Origin: Neobacillus thermocopriae
Lineage (GTDB): Bacteria; Bacillota; Bacilli; Bacillales; Cytobacillaceae
Assembly (NCBI RefSeq): GCF_010975035.1
Contig: NZ_JAAIUV010000003.1
Location: 124,001 to 188,000, forward strand
Length of the DNA stretch: 64,000 nt
Reading direction: 5' to 3'
How positions within the stretch are numbered: position 1 is the first letter of the stretch; every line of letters starts with the position of its first letter. Positions 20,188-28,170 of the stretch are shown piece after piece. A model generated the notes under the pieces. The model searched no databases and was not told where the DNA came from. It saw only the letters and a list, made by a program, of their open reading frames with translations. The position numbers and the translations under genes were made by a program.

Positions 20188-21198
20188 ATGATTGGCTTAA
20201 TTATCATACTATTATTGGTCTTATTGCTGCCTTTCCTAGTAAAAAAAGTAGAACACAATTTGGAAATTTTTTTGTTTGTTATGGGAATTGCGGCAGCGAC
20301 TATCAGTGGAATGATGGATTTTCATCTGATCGAGAAAGCACTAATTGACCCTATACATATTACATTGGCTGTATTTATAGCTGGATTGATTTGTAAGTGG
20401 TTTCAAAAACAAATTGAAAAATCGATTCTATGGGGCAGTAAAAAACTGACACCAAGACTCTTTTTCGCCTTAACTGTTATATTACTTGGGTTAATTTCTA
20501 GTATCATTACGGCCATTATTGCAGCGATTGTTCTTGTCATTATCGTCAATGTTCTTCCACTTGATCGAAAATCAGAAGTTCGATTCACAGTGTTAGCATG
20601 TTTTTCTATTGGTCTTGGAGCGGCATTAACCCCAATTGGGGAACCATTAGCAACCATTGCTATAAGTAAGTTAAATGAAGACTTTACATTTCTCCTTCAA
20701 CTGATTGGGAAAGATGTAGTGCCTGCTGTCTTCGTATTTGGACTCTTATCCTTTTTCTTGGTGAAACCACATGAAGAACAAGGTGGGTTAAAGTCGGAAA
20801 ATACAGGAGAGAGCTATAAAGAGATATTGGTTCGTTCGCTGAAAATTTATTTATTCGTAATGGGGCTTACTTTTCTTGGACATGGGTTTGAGCCATTTAT
20901 CAATGAGTATGTCATTGGTCTTTCTCCAAGTTTATTGTATTGGATTAATATGATATCCGCCGTATTGGATAATGCGACGCTTGTGGCTGCAGAAGTTAGC
21001 CCGGCAATGGATATTGAAACCATTCGAGCGGTATTGCTTGGTTTAATTATTAGTGGTGGGATGCTCATACCTGGTAACATTCCAAATATTATTTCAGCAG
21101 GAAAGTTAAACATTACGAGCAAAGAGTGGGCTGCCTTTGGTGTTCCAATCGGATTGGTTTTCATGGCAGTATACTTTATCCTATTGACTGTCTTTTAG
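20188..21198 (+). CDS. DUF1646 family membrane transporter (putative cation transporter)
   Basis: Polytopic membrane protein of 336 residues with about nine or ten helices. Sequence features such as EPLATIAISKLN, AVLDNATLVAAEVSP and SGGMLIPGNIPNIISAGK fit the DUF1646 family, a group in the ion-transporter superfamily linked with sodium export by its frequent control by sodium-sensing RNA. The ATG at 20188 has AGAAAGGA at 9 bases; the frame's earlier ATG at 20146 is less likely. Next to it in the same direction is a CPA2-type antiporter, which supports a role in sodium or pH balance. Substrate is inference. Confidence 0.78.
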   Translation: MIGLIIILLLVLLLPFLVKKVEHNLEIFLFVMGIAAATISGMMDFHLIEKALIDPIHITLAVFIAGLICKWFQKQIEKSILWGSKKLTPRLFFALTVILLGLISSIITAIIAAIVLVIIVNVLPLDRKSEVRFTVLACFSIGLGAALTPIGEPLATIAISKLNEDFTFLLQLIGKDVVPAVFVFGLLSFFLVKPHEEQGGLKSENTGESYKEILVRSLKIYLFVMGLTFLGHGFEPFINEYVIGLSPSLLYWINMISAVLDNATLVAAEVSPAMDIETIRAVLLGLIISGGMLIPGNIPNIISAGKLNITSKEWAAFGVPIGLVFMAVYFILLTVF

Positions 21199-21297
21199 TT
21201 AATTTGGTTGTGTGTACTTAATAAGGGACCATCGGTAGTTCCATTTATTATGTGATGCATCTTTACAATGGTATTGATTAATGGAATTTTCTGTTGG

Positions 21298-21326
21298 TTT
21301 CATTTTTAATTGGTTTATGGTATAAT
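21298..21326 (+). promoter_or_regulatory. Extended -10 promoter of the antiporter gene
   Basis: TGGTATAAT at 21318-21326 is a perfect extended -10 element; a weak -35 (TTTCAT at 21298-21303) lies 17 bases upstream. It would start RNA near 21333, just before the structured leader. Confidence 0.6.
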
Positions 21327-21332
21327 AAATGT

Positions 21333-21412
21333 ACAAAAGAATAGCTAAGAGTTACGGAGGAGTCTGTCACCAAGGGGATTTTTATGTCCTTTGGTAACAG
21401 GCTCTTTTTTTG
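21333..21412 (+). ncRNA. Structured leader with terminator, candidate Na+ riboswitch (DUF1646 motif class)
   Basis: The leader starts with an unpaired purine-rich block (AGCTAAGAGTTACGGAGG, 21343-21360) and continues into a long hairpin (about 17 bp, 21360-21404, ACCAAGGGGA opposite TCCTTTGGT) followed by seven Ts: an intrinsic terminator. GAGUUAC upstream (21349-21355) is complementary to GUAAC (21394-21398) in the 3' arm, so an alternative fold is possible. Na+-I riboswitches, formerly called the DUF1646 motif, are known upstream of DUF1646 and Na+/H+ antiporter genes, the two families found here. I could not match the consensus base by base, so the class is a hypothesis; the terminator itself is firm. 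Confidence 0.5.
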
Positions 21413-21447
21413 TTGGAAATTTTTATGAATATGGAGGGATGGAATCT

Positions 21448-22626
21448 ATGATTATTCTTCATTTGGTACTCATTATCATCGCAGCCAAACTGGCAGGAAG
21501 CTTAAGTGTGAAATGGGGCCAACCTTCTGTACTAGGAGAAATTATTGCAGGGATTTTATTAGGTCCATCTGTGTTTGGATTCATTGGTCCATCAGATACC
21601 CTATCCGCATTTAGTACGATAGGTGTTATCTTGTTAATGTTTATCGCAGGCCTAGAAACGGATCTTGATGAATTAAAACGCGCTGGAAAATCATCGGCCT
21701 TTGTTGGATTTGGTGGTATTCTTGTTCCATTATTCTTAGGATATGCCGCAGGAGGAATAATGGGTTTAACCAACTTACAATCATGGTTTTTAGGTGTGAT
21801 GCTTTCTGCCACGAGTGTAAGCATTTCTGTACAGGCTCTTAAAGAAATGAATCAGTTGAAAACTCCGGAAGGAACGACGATATTAGGTGCTGCCGTTCTT
21901 GACGATGTGGTGGTCATGATCATTTTAGCTTTCTTAATGAGCATTGCTGGCGGTGGGGACGTATCCTTATCCACTTTAGTCATGAAGAAAGTATTGTTCT
22001 TTGTCATTGCTATTTTCTTAGCATGGAAAGTGGTTCCTTGGGTGATGAAGAAATTAACCAAATTCCCAGTTAGTGAAATGGTCGTTTCCTCAGCTTTAAT
22101 CATTTGCTTTATTTTTTCAGTCGCAGCGGAATACACAGGTGTGGCTAATATTATTGGAGCTTATATAGCTGGGATTGCGATTAGCTTAACAAAATTTAAG
22201 CATGAAGTGTTTGAAAAAGTGGAAACAATTAGCTATTCGATTTTCGTACCCGTATTCTTTGCCTTCATTGGAATTTCGGCAAAGTTTTCGGGGATTATGG
22301 ATCATTTAGGTTTAATTATTGCACTTAGTATTTTAGCGATTTTAACTAAATTTATTGGTGCAGGACTTGGTGCCAAACTTTCTGGTTTTGGATGGAATAG
22401 TTCAATGGGAATTGGTTCGGCCATGGTTTCTCGTGGGGAAGTAGCCTTAATTGTTGCGGCCATGGGTTCATCAGCAAATTTAATTCCTCAAGATTTATTC
22501 GCTACAGCTGTAGTAGTAGTGATCGTGACAACCCTTGTTACTCCTCCAATGTTGAAATGGTTTTTTCAATCCAAGAGCAACAAAACAATGGTTTTATCTC
22601 CAAATGAGAGATCAGGCCAGTTCTAA
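21448..22626 (+). CDS. Cation:proton antiporter, CPA2 (KefB-like) family
   Basis: Membrane antiporter of 392 residues with about 12 helices. Landmarks are the N-terminal VLGEIIAGILLGPS, the LMFIAGLETDLDELK segment, and the ILGAAVLDDVVVMI ion-binding pair of aspartates (about residues 145-165). It lacks the C-terminal TrkA-N regulatory domain of KefB/KefC, so it is a short NapA/KefB type, probably exchanging Na+ or K+ for protons. Start ATG 21448 has GGAGGG at nine bases; upstream in-frame codons overlap the terminator hairpin and are unlikely. Expression appears to depend on read-through of the leader terminator. Confidence 0.88.
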   Translation: MIILHLVLIIIAAKLAGSLSVKWGQPSVLGEIIAGILLGPSVFGFIGPSDTLSAFSTIGVILLMFIAGLETDLDELKRAGKSSAFVGFGGILVPLFLGYAAGGIMGLTNLQSWFLGVMLSATSVSISVQALKEMNQLKTPEGTTILGAAVLDDVVVMIILAFLMSIAGGGDVSLSTLVMKKVLFFVIAIFLAWKVVPWVMKKLTKFPVSEMVVSSALIICFIFSVAAEYTGVANIIGAYIAGIAISLTKFKHEVFEKVETISYSIFVPVFFAFIGISAKFSGIMDHLGLIIALSILAILTKFIGAGLGAKLSGFGWNSSMGIGSAMVSRGEVALIVAAMGSSANLIPQDLFATAVVVVIVTTLVTPPMLKWFFQSKSNKTMVLSPNERSGQF

Positions 22627-22693
22627 ATGATAAAAAAATGAGCTTGCCCTATTTTCAAGGTGCTTGGCATTTGCCTAGAGAGGAAAAGGGCAT

Positions 22694-22732
22694 AAGAGAG
22701 AAGTGGTTCAATCTGCTTCTCTCTTTTTTTAT
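22694..22732 (+). terminator. Terminator after the antiporter gene
   Basis: AGAGAGAAG pairs with CTTCTCTCT around a 12-base loop, followed by a run of seven Ts. Downstream, 22779-22835 is a T-rich low-complexity tract. Confidence 0.8.
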
Positions 22733-22961
22733 TGCTCTTAGGATGATGATTCACTAGATAGGAATGACGATTACATTTGGATGTATTTCTTTTGTTGTTG
22801 TTTTTCTTTTTATTTTTCTTTTTTATTTTATTTTTGCCCACGTATCGTGCTACGATTCGCGCTAGATGATGAACGAATTTTGTTCAAAAATTTGTCACAA
22901 CTTCCCCTGACCTTGAGCCTTCTTTTTCCCTATATAGAGGTTGAAAGGATGGTGCAATGGG

Positions 22962-23735
22962 ATGAATTTGAAATCTGGCAATATGGAACAGCTTAAAGCT
23001 TTTTCTCAGTTTGAAAGTCTGAAGGAATTTAATGCCCATTTTGAGAAGTGGCTTGTGAATCACAAAAGAGATTTCACCAAAGGAGAATGGGTTGGGTTAA
23101 AATGTTTGGCCCGTTTTGCAACCAAGGTCCCAGGTGTGGCGAATACAAAAATTGAAACAATCTTAAAGACGATCCATGAAGAATACAATGAAAATGGCAT
23201 TTCCCGCTCTACATTTAAACGAATGACGCAAAAAGCAATCCAACTTGGCGTCCTTACGGTTCTTAAAACCGAACGTGAAAATGGCTCCCAATCAAGTAAT
23301 CTATATATTTTTAATCGTTATCCCATCGATGAATCCTCCAAAGAGAAACTATTGAATGAAATAGAAACTATGTCTCTTTCTGTGAAACATAACCAACACG
23401 ATAAAGATGAAGGGGATTCTACTGACCATCATAAAAATCAATTCATTTGTATTCCAAATCCGAAAAAGAAAACGAGGGAATTACATCCTACATATGTCAG
23501 TGATCGTGTGTTGTCACAGCCTTTAAAACGTAAAACCATTGGATATATTCGGAAAATGACCACTGTCTGCTTTAAACATAAAATGGAAGAACTAGAAAGA
23601 ACCTTGGATATCATGATCCAATGTTGGAAACAACGAATTAGAAAAGTCAAACTTTCATCGACTGACAAAAATCCAATTTCTAATTTCTTTGACCTCGCCT
23701 CTAAAAAGATGCGGAAACTGTTTTTGAAAGAATAG
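22962..23735 (+). CDS. Winged-helix DNA-binding-like protein of unknown function
   Basis: Not firmly recognised. The 257-residue protein is soluble and basic. Residues about 40-105 look like a winged helix of the replication-initiator/DnaD-like kind: KGEWVGLKCLARFATK, then a recognition-helix-like SRSTFKRMTQKAIQLGVLTVLKT and a wing followed by SSNLYIFNRYP, a pattern seen in Bacillaceae helix-turn-helix proteins annotated only as hypothetical. The C-terminal part is rich in Lys/Arg helices. ATG 22962 has AAAGGATGG about ten bases upstream. It stands alone. A DNA-binding role is likely; its target is unknown. Confidence 0.6.
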   Translation: MNLKSGNMEQLKAFSQFESLKEFNAHFEKWLVNHKRDFTKGEWVGLKCLARFATKVPGVANTKIETILKTIHEEYNENGISRSTFKRMTQKAIQLGVLTVLKTERENGSQSSNLYIFNRYPIDESSKEKLLNEIETMSLSVKHNQHDKDEGDSTDHHKNQFICIPNPKKKTRELHPTYVSDRVLSQPLKRKTIGYIRKMTTVCFKHKMEELERTLDIMIQCWKQRIRKVKLSSTDKNPISNFFDLASKKMRKLFLKE

Positions 23736-23805
23736 TGACTTTACAAAGATCCTGGCATCATTCCTATAAACAACTTTAAAATGCCTAACACATTTCTTTA
23801 TAAAC

Positions 23806-23826
23806 AGAACATATGTTTGGTAAAAT
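23806..23826 (+). promoter_or_regulatory. LexA (DinR)-type SOS box overlapping a promoter
   Basis: AGAACATATGTTTG (23806-23819) matches the Bacillus LexA consensus CGAACRNRYGTTYC in the core GAAC-N4-GTTT and is a near-perfect palindrome. It ends two bases before a -10-like TAAAAT (23821-23826), a position where LexA would block RNA polymerase. The gene that follows starts 18 bases later. Confidence 0.6.
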
Positions 23827-23843
23827 ACATAAGAGGTGATCGT

Positions 23844-24065
23844 ATGGCTTACCACATTATGATGACTAGAAAAATAACGGACCTAAAGGGTAGGCTGCAA
23901 ATGGAAGTTCAAGTCATGGACTTTAAGGAAGGACAAATTATCAAGTTTACTTTAGATGAACTTGATAAAGATGAATTACCTGAGGAATTAAAAAAATACG
24001 TAAAGGGACTATTGCCAGATATTGAAGACGGTAGATGGCTTTATAACGGGAATTATTATAAATGA
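23844..24065 (+). CDS. Small soluble protein, possibly SOS-controlled
   Basis: Not recognised. The 73-residue protein has no signal peptide or membrane helix. It reads as a short beta-rich N-terminal part (MTRKITDLKGRLQMEVQVM), an acidic helix (DELDKDELPEELKKYVKG) and a Trp/Tyr-rich end (DGRWLYNGNYYK). ATG 23844 has a good AGAGGTGAT binding site seven bases before; the frame opens earlier (23781), but those codons overlap the promoter. The LexA-type box right upstream suggests induction by DNA damage. Confidence 0.6.
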   Translation: MAYHIMMTRKITDLKGRLQMEVQVMDFKEGQIIKFTLDELDKDELPEELKKYVKGLLPDIEDGRWLYNGNYYK

Positions 24066-24128
24066 CGTAATAGGGCTTATGTTTCTATCCAAAATAAGAA
24101 TAAAAATTCTAATAATTGAGAAATATAA

Positions 24129-24184
24129 TTGAAATGATAGTAGAAGTTGGTTAAAATGAGAGAAAAGGAAAGCGCTTAACTTAT
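24129..24184 (+). promoter_or_regulatory. Promoter and LacI-type operator upstream of first inositol-island oxidoreductase
   Basis: TTGAAA (24129-24134), 17-base spacer, TAAAAT (24152-24157), then the palindromic core GGAAAGCGCTTAAC at 24167-24180. The operator begins nine bases after the -10 element, so a bound repressor would cover the start site. The same arrangement, with a 20-base identical block (24165-24184 and 31431-31450), precedes iolG. Confidence 0.75.
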
Positions 24185-24273
24185 CAAGATTTTTTAATCA
24201 ATATGTTACTTTTGTGTTTGTTTCATGAATTCAACGAAAAACCACAAACGAAAAAATGAGATGGAGGAGGACA

Positions 24274-25266
24274 ATGACTCAAATACGTTGGGGGATTATG
24301 AGTGCAGCCAATATTGCTTTTGACCAGTTAGTACCTGCACTAAGACGTTCAGGGAGAGCGGTTGTATCGGCGGTTGCTTCAAAAAGCAAAGGGAAGGCAG
24401 AGCGTTTTCGAGTGCCGACGATTTATGAAAATTATCAAGAACTGTTAACTGATCCAGATATTGATGCTGTTTACATACCGTTGCCTAATTCTCTACATGC
24501 CGAATGGGCCGTTAAAGCGATGAACCATGGAAAACACGTTCTGCTTGAGAAACCGGCTGCCTTGACAGAAGATGAAATGCTATCGATCAAAAAAGCGGCG
24601 GAGGACAATGGAGTTGTTTTCATGGAAGCGTTTATGTATCAATTTCACCGTCAGCATACACGTGTAAAAGAGCTTCTTCAATCCAACCTTATTGGGCAGT
24701 ATCAACATGCGAAAGCCCATTTTTCCTGGAAACTTGAGAATAACGCGGATATTCGCTTTAATCATGAACTCGGCGGTGGAGCAATGCGTGATGTCGGATG
24801 TTACGGTTTTCATGCGATCACACAATTGATCGGATTTAAACCTATGAAACTATCTATGATTGGTAAAGTACATCCGGACTTTGGCGTCGATACTACCTCC
24901 ACTTGTGTGTTAATCGATGACCAATTACGAACAGCAGAAATCACGGCTTCCATGGAGCTTCCGTTTATTAACCGTTACGAGATTATTGGGTCTAAAGGAA
25001 CAATCCTTGTTGATTCCTCTTTCCGCCCAGATGTTTCTGATGATGGCTTCGGTAAAATTACGGTTAAAGACAACAATGGCAACATCATCTTATTTGAAAG
25101 ATGGAAAGATGATCAATATTTAAACCAGGTAGAACATTTTCATGAATGTATTTTGAATAAAAAAGATCCGATCTACAATGCCAATCATTCTCTAGAAATG
25201 GCCCGCTGTTTAGAGAAAAGCTATCAATCACTGCAAAACCATTCTGTGTTAATCGATGTAAACTAA
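24274..25266 (+). CDS. Gfo/Idh/MocA family NAD(P)-dependent oxidoreductase
   Basis: Oxidoreductase of 330 residues with an N-terminal Rossmann fold (WGIMSAANIAFDQLVPAL replaces the usual GxGxxG), the catalytic-site motif EKPAALTEDE with the conserved Lys, and a C-terminal alpha/beta substrate domain (GGGAMRDVGCYGFHAITQL). It differs clearly from the two IolG-type enzymes in the cluster. Start ATG 24274 follows GGAGGAGG. With the next gene (13-base gap) it forms a two-gene operon under a LacI-type operator, so a role in oxidising or reducing an inositol isomer or a related sugar is likely; the substrate is unknown. Confidence 0.85.
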   Translation: MTQIRWGIMSAANIAFDQLVPALRRSGRAVVSAVASKSKGKAERFRVPTIYENYQELLTDPDIDAVYIPLPNSLHAEWAVKAMNHGKHVLLEKPAALTEDEMLSIKKAAEDNGVVFMEAFMYQFHRQHTRVKELLQSNLIGQYQHAKAHFSWKLENNADIRFNHELGGGAMRDVGCYGFHAITQLIGFKPMKLSMIGKVHPDFGVDTTSTCVLIDDQLRTAEITASMELPFINRYEIIGSKGTILVDSSFRPDVSDDGFGKITVKDNNGNIILFERWKDDQYLNQVEHFHECILNKKDPIYNANHSLEMARCLEKSYQSLQNHSVLIDVN

Positions 25267-25279
25267 AGGAGAGGGAAAC

Positions 25280-26299
25280 ATGACAAAGAAAATTCGTTCT
25301 GCTGTTTTGGGATTAGGGAGACTAGGATATTGGCATGCTGTAAACGTGGCATTAAGAATTCAACATGCAGAGCTTGCAGCCGTGTGTGATATGAATGTGG
25401 AAATGGCTCGCAAAGTGGCAGAGGAATTAGAAGTGCCGTATTATACTTCTAATCCAGATGAAATTTTTCAAGATGAAACCATTCAAGCGGTAATCATTGC
25501 CACTCCGACAAGCTCTCATTTTGAATTATTAAATAAGGCAGTGGCTTCCCAGAAAGCGATCTTTATTGAAAAGCCGTTAACCATCGATTTAAAGGAAGCG
25601 CTTCAAATTAAAGAGCTGGTCGAGAAATCAAATGCCATTTGTCAGGTCGGGTTTATGAGACGATTCGACCCCGCTTATGAGGAGGCGAAAAAGCGGATTG
25701 AAGCTGGTGATATCGGTGAACCTATCTATTATCGTGGCATTTCCCGCGATCCACATGCTCCGCAAGAAATCTTTATTGAGCATAGTGGAGGCATATTTGT
25801 TGATGTTTCCATTCATGATTTTGATATCGCCCGTTATTTAATGGATTCAGAAGTGAAAACTGTTTCAGCCCATGGCAGCATTTTAAAATATCCATTTATG
25901 AAAAAATATCAGGATGTGGACCAATCATTAACATACTTGGAATTTGCATCAGGGGCAGCAGGAGATGTAGAGGCGAGTCGCAATGCCTATTATGGATACG
26001 ATATCCGCGCAGAAGTGATTGGAACAGAGGGTTCCATTTTTATTGGAAATCTACAGCATCATTCGATTCAAATATTGACGAAGAATAAGGTTTCCCACGA
26101 TATTGTGCCGGATTTCCCAACCCGTTTTATTGATGCATACCATTTAGAGCTTATGGACTTCTTCCGCATTGTAGCGGAGAAGAGGATTCCTCGCATCACC
26201 GTAGAGGATGGAGTGAAAGCGCTTGAAATAGCTTTAGCGGCACGTGAATCCTATTTGACAGGGAGAAAAATGAATGTTGGAGCTGTTGGAGTAAAATAA
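25280..26299 (+). CDS. Inositol 2-dehydrogenase-like oxidoreductase (IolG/IolX type)
   Basis: Gfo/Idh/MocA family enzyme of 339 residues. It has the Rossmann motif GLGRLGYWHA, the IATPTSSH segment, IEKPLTID with the catalytic lysine, MRRFDPAY and SGGIFVDVSIHDFDIARY holding the catalytic Asp and His of inositol dehydrogenases. Compared with the iolG of this island it is a diverged paralogue, so it may act on scyllo-inositol (IolX-like) or another isomer. Ribosome binding site AAAGGAGAGGG. Followed by a strong terminator at 26317-26356. Confidence 0.85.
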   Translation: MTKKIRSAVLGLGRLGYWHAVNVALRIQHAELAAVCDMNVEMARKVAEELEVPYYTSNPDEIFQDETIQAVIIATPTSSHFELLNKAVASQKAIFIEKPLTIDLKEALQIKELVEKSNAICQVGFMRRFDPAYEEAKKRIEAGDIGEPIYYRGISRDPHAPQEIFIEHSGGIFVDVSIHDFDIARYLMDSEVKTVSAHGSILKYPFMKKYQDVDQSLTYLEFASGAAGDVEASRNAYYGYDIRAEVIGTEGSIFIGNLQHHSIQILTKNKVSHDIVPDFPTRFIDAYHLELMDFFRIVAEKRIPRITVEDGVKALEIALAARESYLTGRKMNVGAVGVK

Positions 26300-26316
26300 A
26301 ACCGCCTATTAGTTAA

Positions 26317-26356
26317 AAAGGGGCATCCAGAAAGTCATATCTGGATGTCCCTTTTT
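26317..26356 (+). terminator. Terminator after the two-gene oxidoreductase operon
   Basis: AAGGGGCATCCAGA pairs with TCTGGATGTCCCTT (one G-U), nine-base loop, then TTTTTGAT. The stem is strong. Confidence 0.88.
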
Positions 26357-26551
26357 GATCTTGGAGAATTTTCTTTTTTGATACCTTCATTTTAAAGTTC
26401 TCCTCTTAATTTGATTGAACTCTAGCCTCTGTGACGATGATTCCTCTTACTCGATTGCACTCCATTTTAATTTGAAGTCCTTAATAAAAGAGGCTTATGC
26501 TAATTTTACTAGATTAATAATTTAAATTAGTTTAAAAATTTAAAAAACTAA

Positions 26552-26607
26552 TTGAAAAATGTTATTTGACTAGTTATAATCAGAATAAGATTAGGAAAAC
26601 GCTTTCC
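26552..26607 (+). promoter_or_regulatory. Promoter and LacI/cre-type operator of the inositol ABC transporter operon
   Basis: TTGAAA (26552-26557), 17-base spacer, TATAAT (26575-26580), then GGAAAACGCTTTCC at 26594-26607, a near-perfect palindrome of the same half-site (GGAAA) as the other two island operators. It also resembles a CcpA cre site, so catabolite control is an alternative or additional reading. Confidence 0.72.
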
Positions 26608-26657
26608 GAAAATTAATTATTTTAAAAGGCCAAAGATGACGAGAAAGGGGTTTGTTA

Positions 26658-28166
26658 ATGATTGCGCATGCAGAAAACCTCCTAGAAATGAAAGGAATTA
26701 AAAAAAGCTTTCATCAAAACCATGTATTAAAAGGGATTGATTTAGATGTTAAAGCAGGAGAAGTTCATGTTTTGCTCGGTGAAAACGGGGCGGGAAAATC
26801 GACACTAATTAAGATTTTGACCGGCGCTTATCAAAAAGATGCGGGAGAAATTTATTGGGAAGGTCAACTAGCTCAATTACATACCCCCGTTGATGCAATA
26901 AAACTAGGAATTGCTACGATCTATCAGGAATTAAATGTCATTCCCCACCTCAAAGTTTATGAAAATATTTTTCTAGGCAGGGAATTAAAGAAAAAAGGGA
27001 AGATGTCACTGCTTGACCGAAAAGCCATGCTAGAAGAAGCAAAGCGTTGTTTACAAATGCTTGGACAAAGCCCGGATTTGGCTGATCAAAAACTAGGGGA
27101 TCTTGGAATTGGACAGCAACAGCTCGTCGAAATTGCGAAAGCGCTTGCCTTAGAAGCAAAGTTAATTATTATGGATGAGCCGACCTCCAGTTTAAGTGCG
27201 AAAGAGGTAGAGCAACTGTATAACTGTGTTGAGCAGTTGAAGGCAAAAGGAATAGCGATTGTATTCATCTCTCACAGGCTGGAAGAAATTAAAAGATTAG
27301 GAGATCGAATTACGATTCTTCGGGATGGTTTCAAAATTGAGACTTTACCAGTAAAAACGACGGATCCTGACTACTGGATTGAATTGATGGTGGGGCGAAC
27401 ATTGGATGAAAAATTTCCGAAACAAACTTTTCCTCTTGGTAAAGAAGGTTTTCGGGTGGAAAACATAGAAGTTGCCGGTGCTCCTGGTCCGGTAAGTTTT
27501 AGTGTCCGATATGGTGAAATCGTAGGGATCGCGGGACTAGTTGGTGCCGGCCGCACGGAGCTTGCGAGAGCCATTTTTGGTGCCGATCCAAGCCGAAATG
27601 GAAAAATCTTTATTGATGGAAAAGAAGTAAAGATTAAGTCACCACGGGATGCCATTGATGCAGGAATTGCTTTTATCACAGAGGATCGAAAAGGAGAGGG
27701 ACTCTTACTTGACCAAAAGCTAGATTTTAATATTGTTATGGCCAATATGAAGAAGTTCAAGAAAAAATCGAGATTGATTGATTTAAAAGGAATTCGGGAG
27801 GAAGCGCAGCGGTTTATTAAAGAATTAAAGGTACGGCCTGATAACATTGATCTGAATGCCCGCAACTTGAGTGGAGGAAATCAGCAAAAGGTTGTCATTG
27901 CAAAATGGCTTTGCACACATGCAAAAGTATTTATTTTTGATGAACCGACCAGAGGCATTGATGTCGGGGCCAAAGTAGAAGTTTATCGTTTAATGAATCA
28001 GCTGGTTGTAAACGGTGCTATTGTCATCATGATTTCGTCTGAGCTTCCAGAAATCCTAGGTATGTGTGACCGGGTTCTCGTTATGAGTGAAGGAAAAATC
28101 ACTGCTGATTTACCAATTCAAGAAGCGACGCAAGAGCGAATAATGAAAGCGGCTACAGGAGTGTGA
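26658..28166 (+). CDS. Sugar (probably inositol) ABC transporter ATP-binding protein, RbsA/MglA type
   Basis: Duplicated ATPase of 502 residues. The first half has a full Walker A (GENGAGKST), signature-like LGIGQQQLVEIAK and Walker B IIMDEPTSSL; the second half has the degenerate Walker A (GLVGAGRTE), LSGGNQQKVV and IFDEPTRGID, as is usual for ribose/galactose-type transporters. It energises import by the permease and lipoprotein that follow. The ATG 26658 is seven bases after AAAGGGG; a TTG six bases upstream is less likely. It lies between inositol-type oxidoreductases and iol genes, so inositol or an isomer is the expected substrate. Confidence 0.9.
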   Translation: MIAHAENLLEMKGIKKSFHQNHVLKGIDLDVKAGEVHVLLGENGAGKSTLIKILTGAYQKDAGEIYWEGQLAQLHTPVDAIKLGIATIYQELNVIPHLKVYENIFLGRELKKKGKMSLLDRKAMLEEAKRCLQMLGQSPDLADQKLGDLGIGQQQLVEIAKALALEAKLIIMDEPTSSLSAKEVEQLYNCVEQLKAKGIAIVFISHRLEEIKRLGDRITILRDGFKIETLPVKTTDPDYWIELMVGRTLDEKFPKQTFPLGKEGFRVENIEVAGAPGPVSFSVRYGEIVGIAGLVGAGRTELARAIFGADPSRNGKIFIDGKEVKIKSPRDAIDAGIAFITEDRKGEGLLLDQKLDFNIVMANMKKFKKKSRLIDLKGIREEAQRFIKELKVRPDNIDLNARNLSGGNQQKVVIAKWLCTHAKVFIFDEPTRGIDVGAKVEVYRLMNQLVVNGAIVIMISSELPEILGMCDRVLVMSEGKITADLPIQEATQERIMKAATGV

Positions 28167-28170
28167 GAAT

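Noticed and set aside
22861-22885. GAAC and GTTC near 22869 as a second LexA box
   Set aside because: The half-sites are seven bases apart; the Bacillus box needs four.
22779-22996. Phe-rich 71-residue frame over a T-rich tract
   Set aside because: Low-complexity artefact; the winged-helix gene starts within it in another frame.
27371-27865. 164-residue minus-strand frame inside the RbsA-type gene
   Set aside because: Shadow frame of a conserved ATPase; serine/arginine-rich composition is typical of antisense translation.
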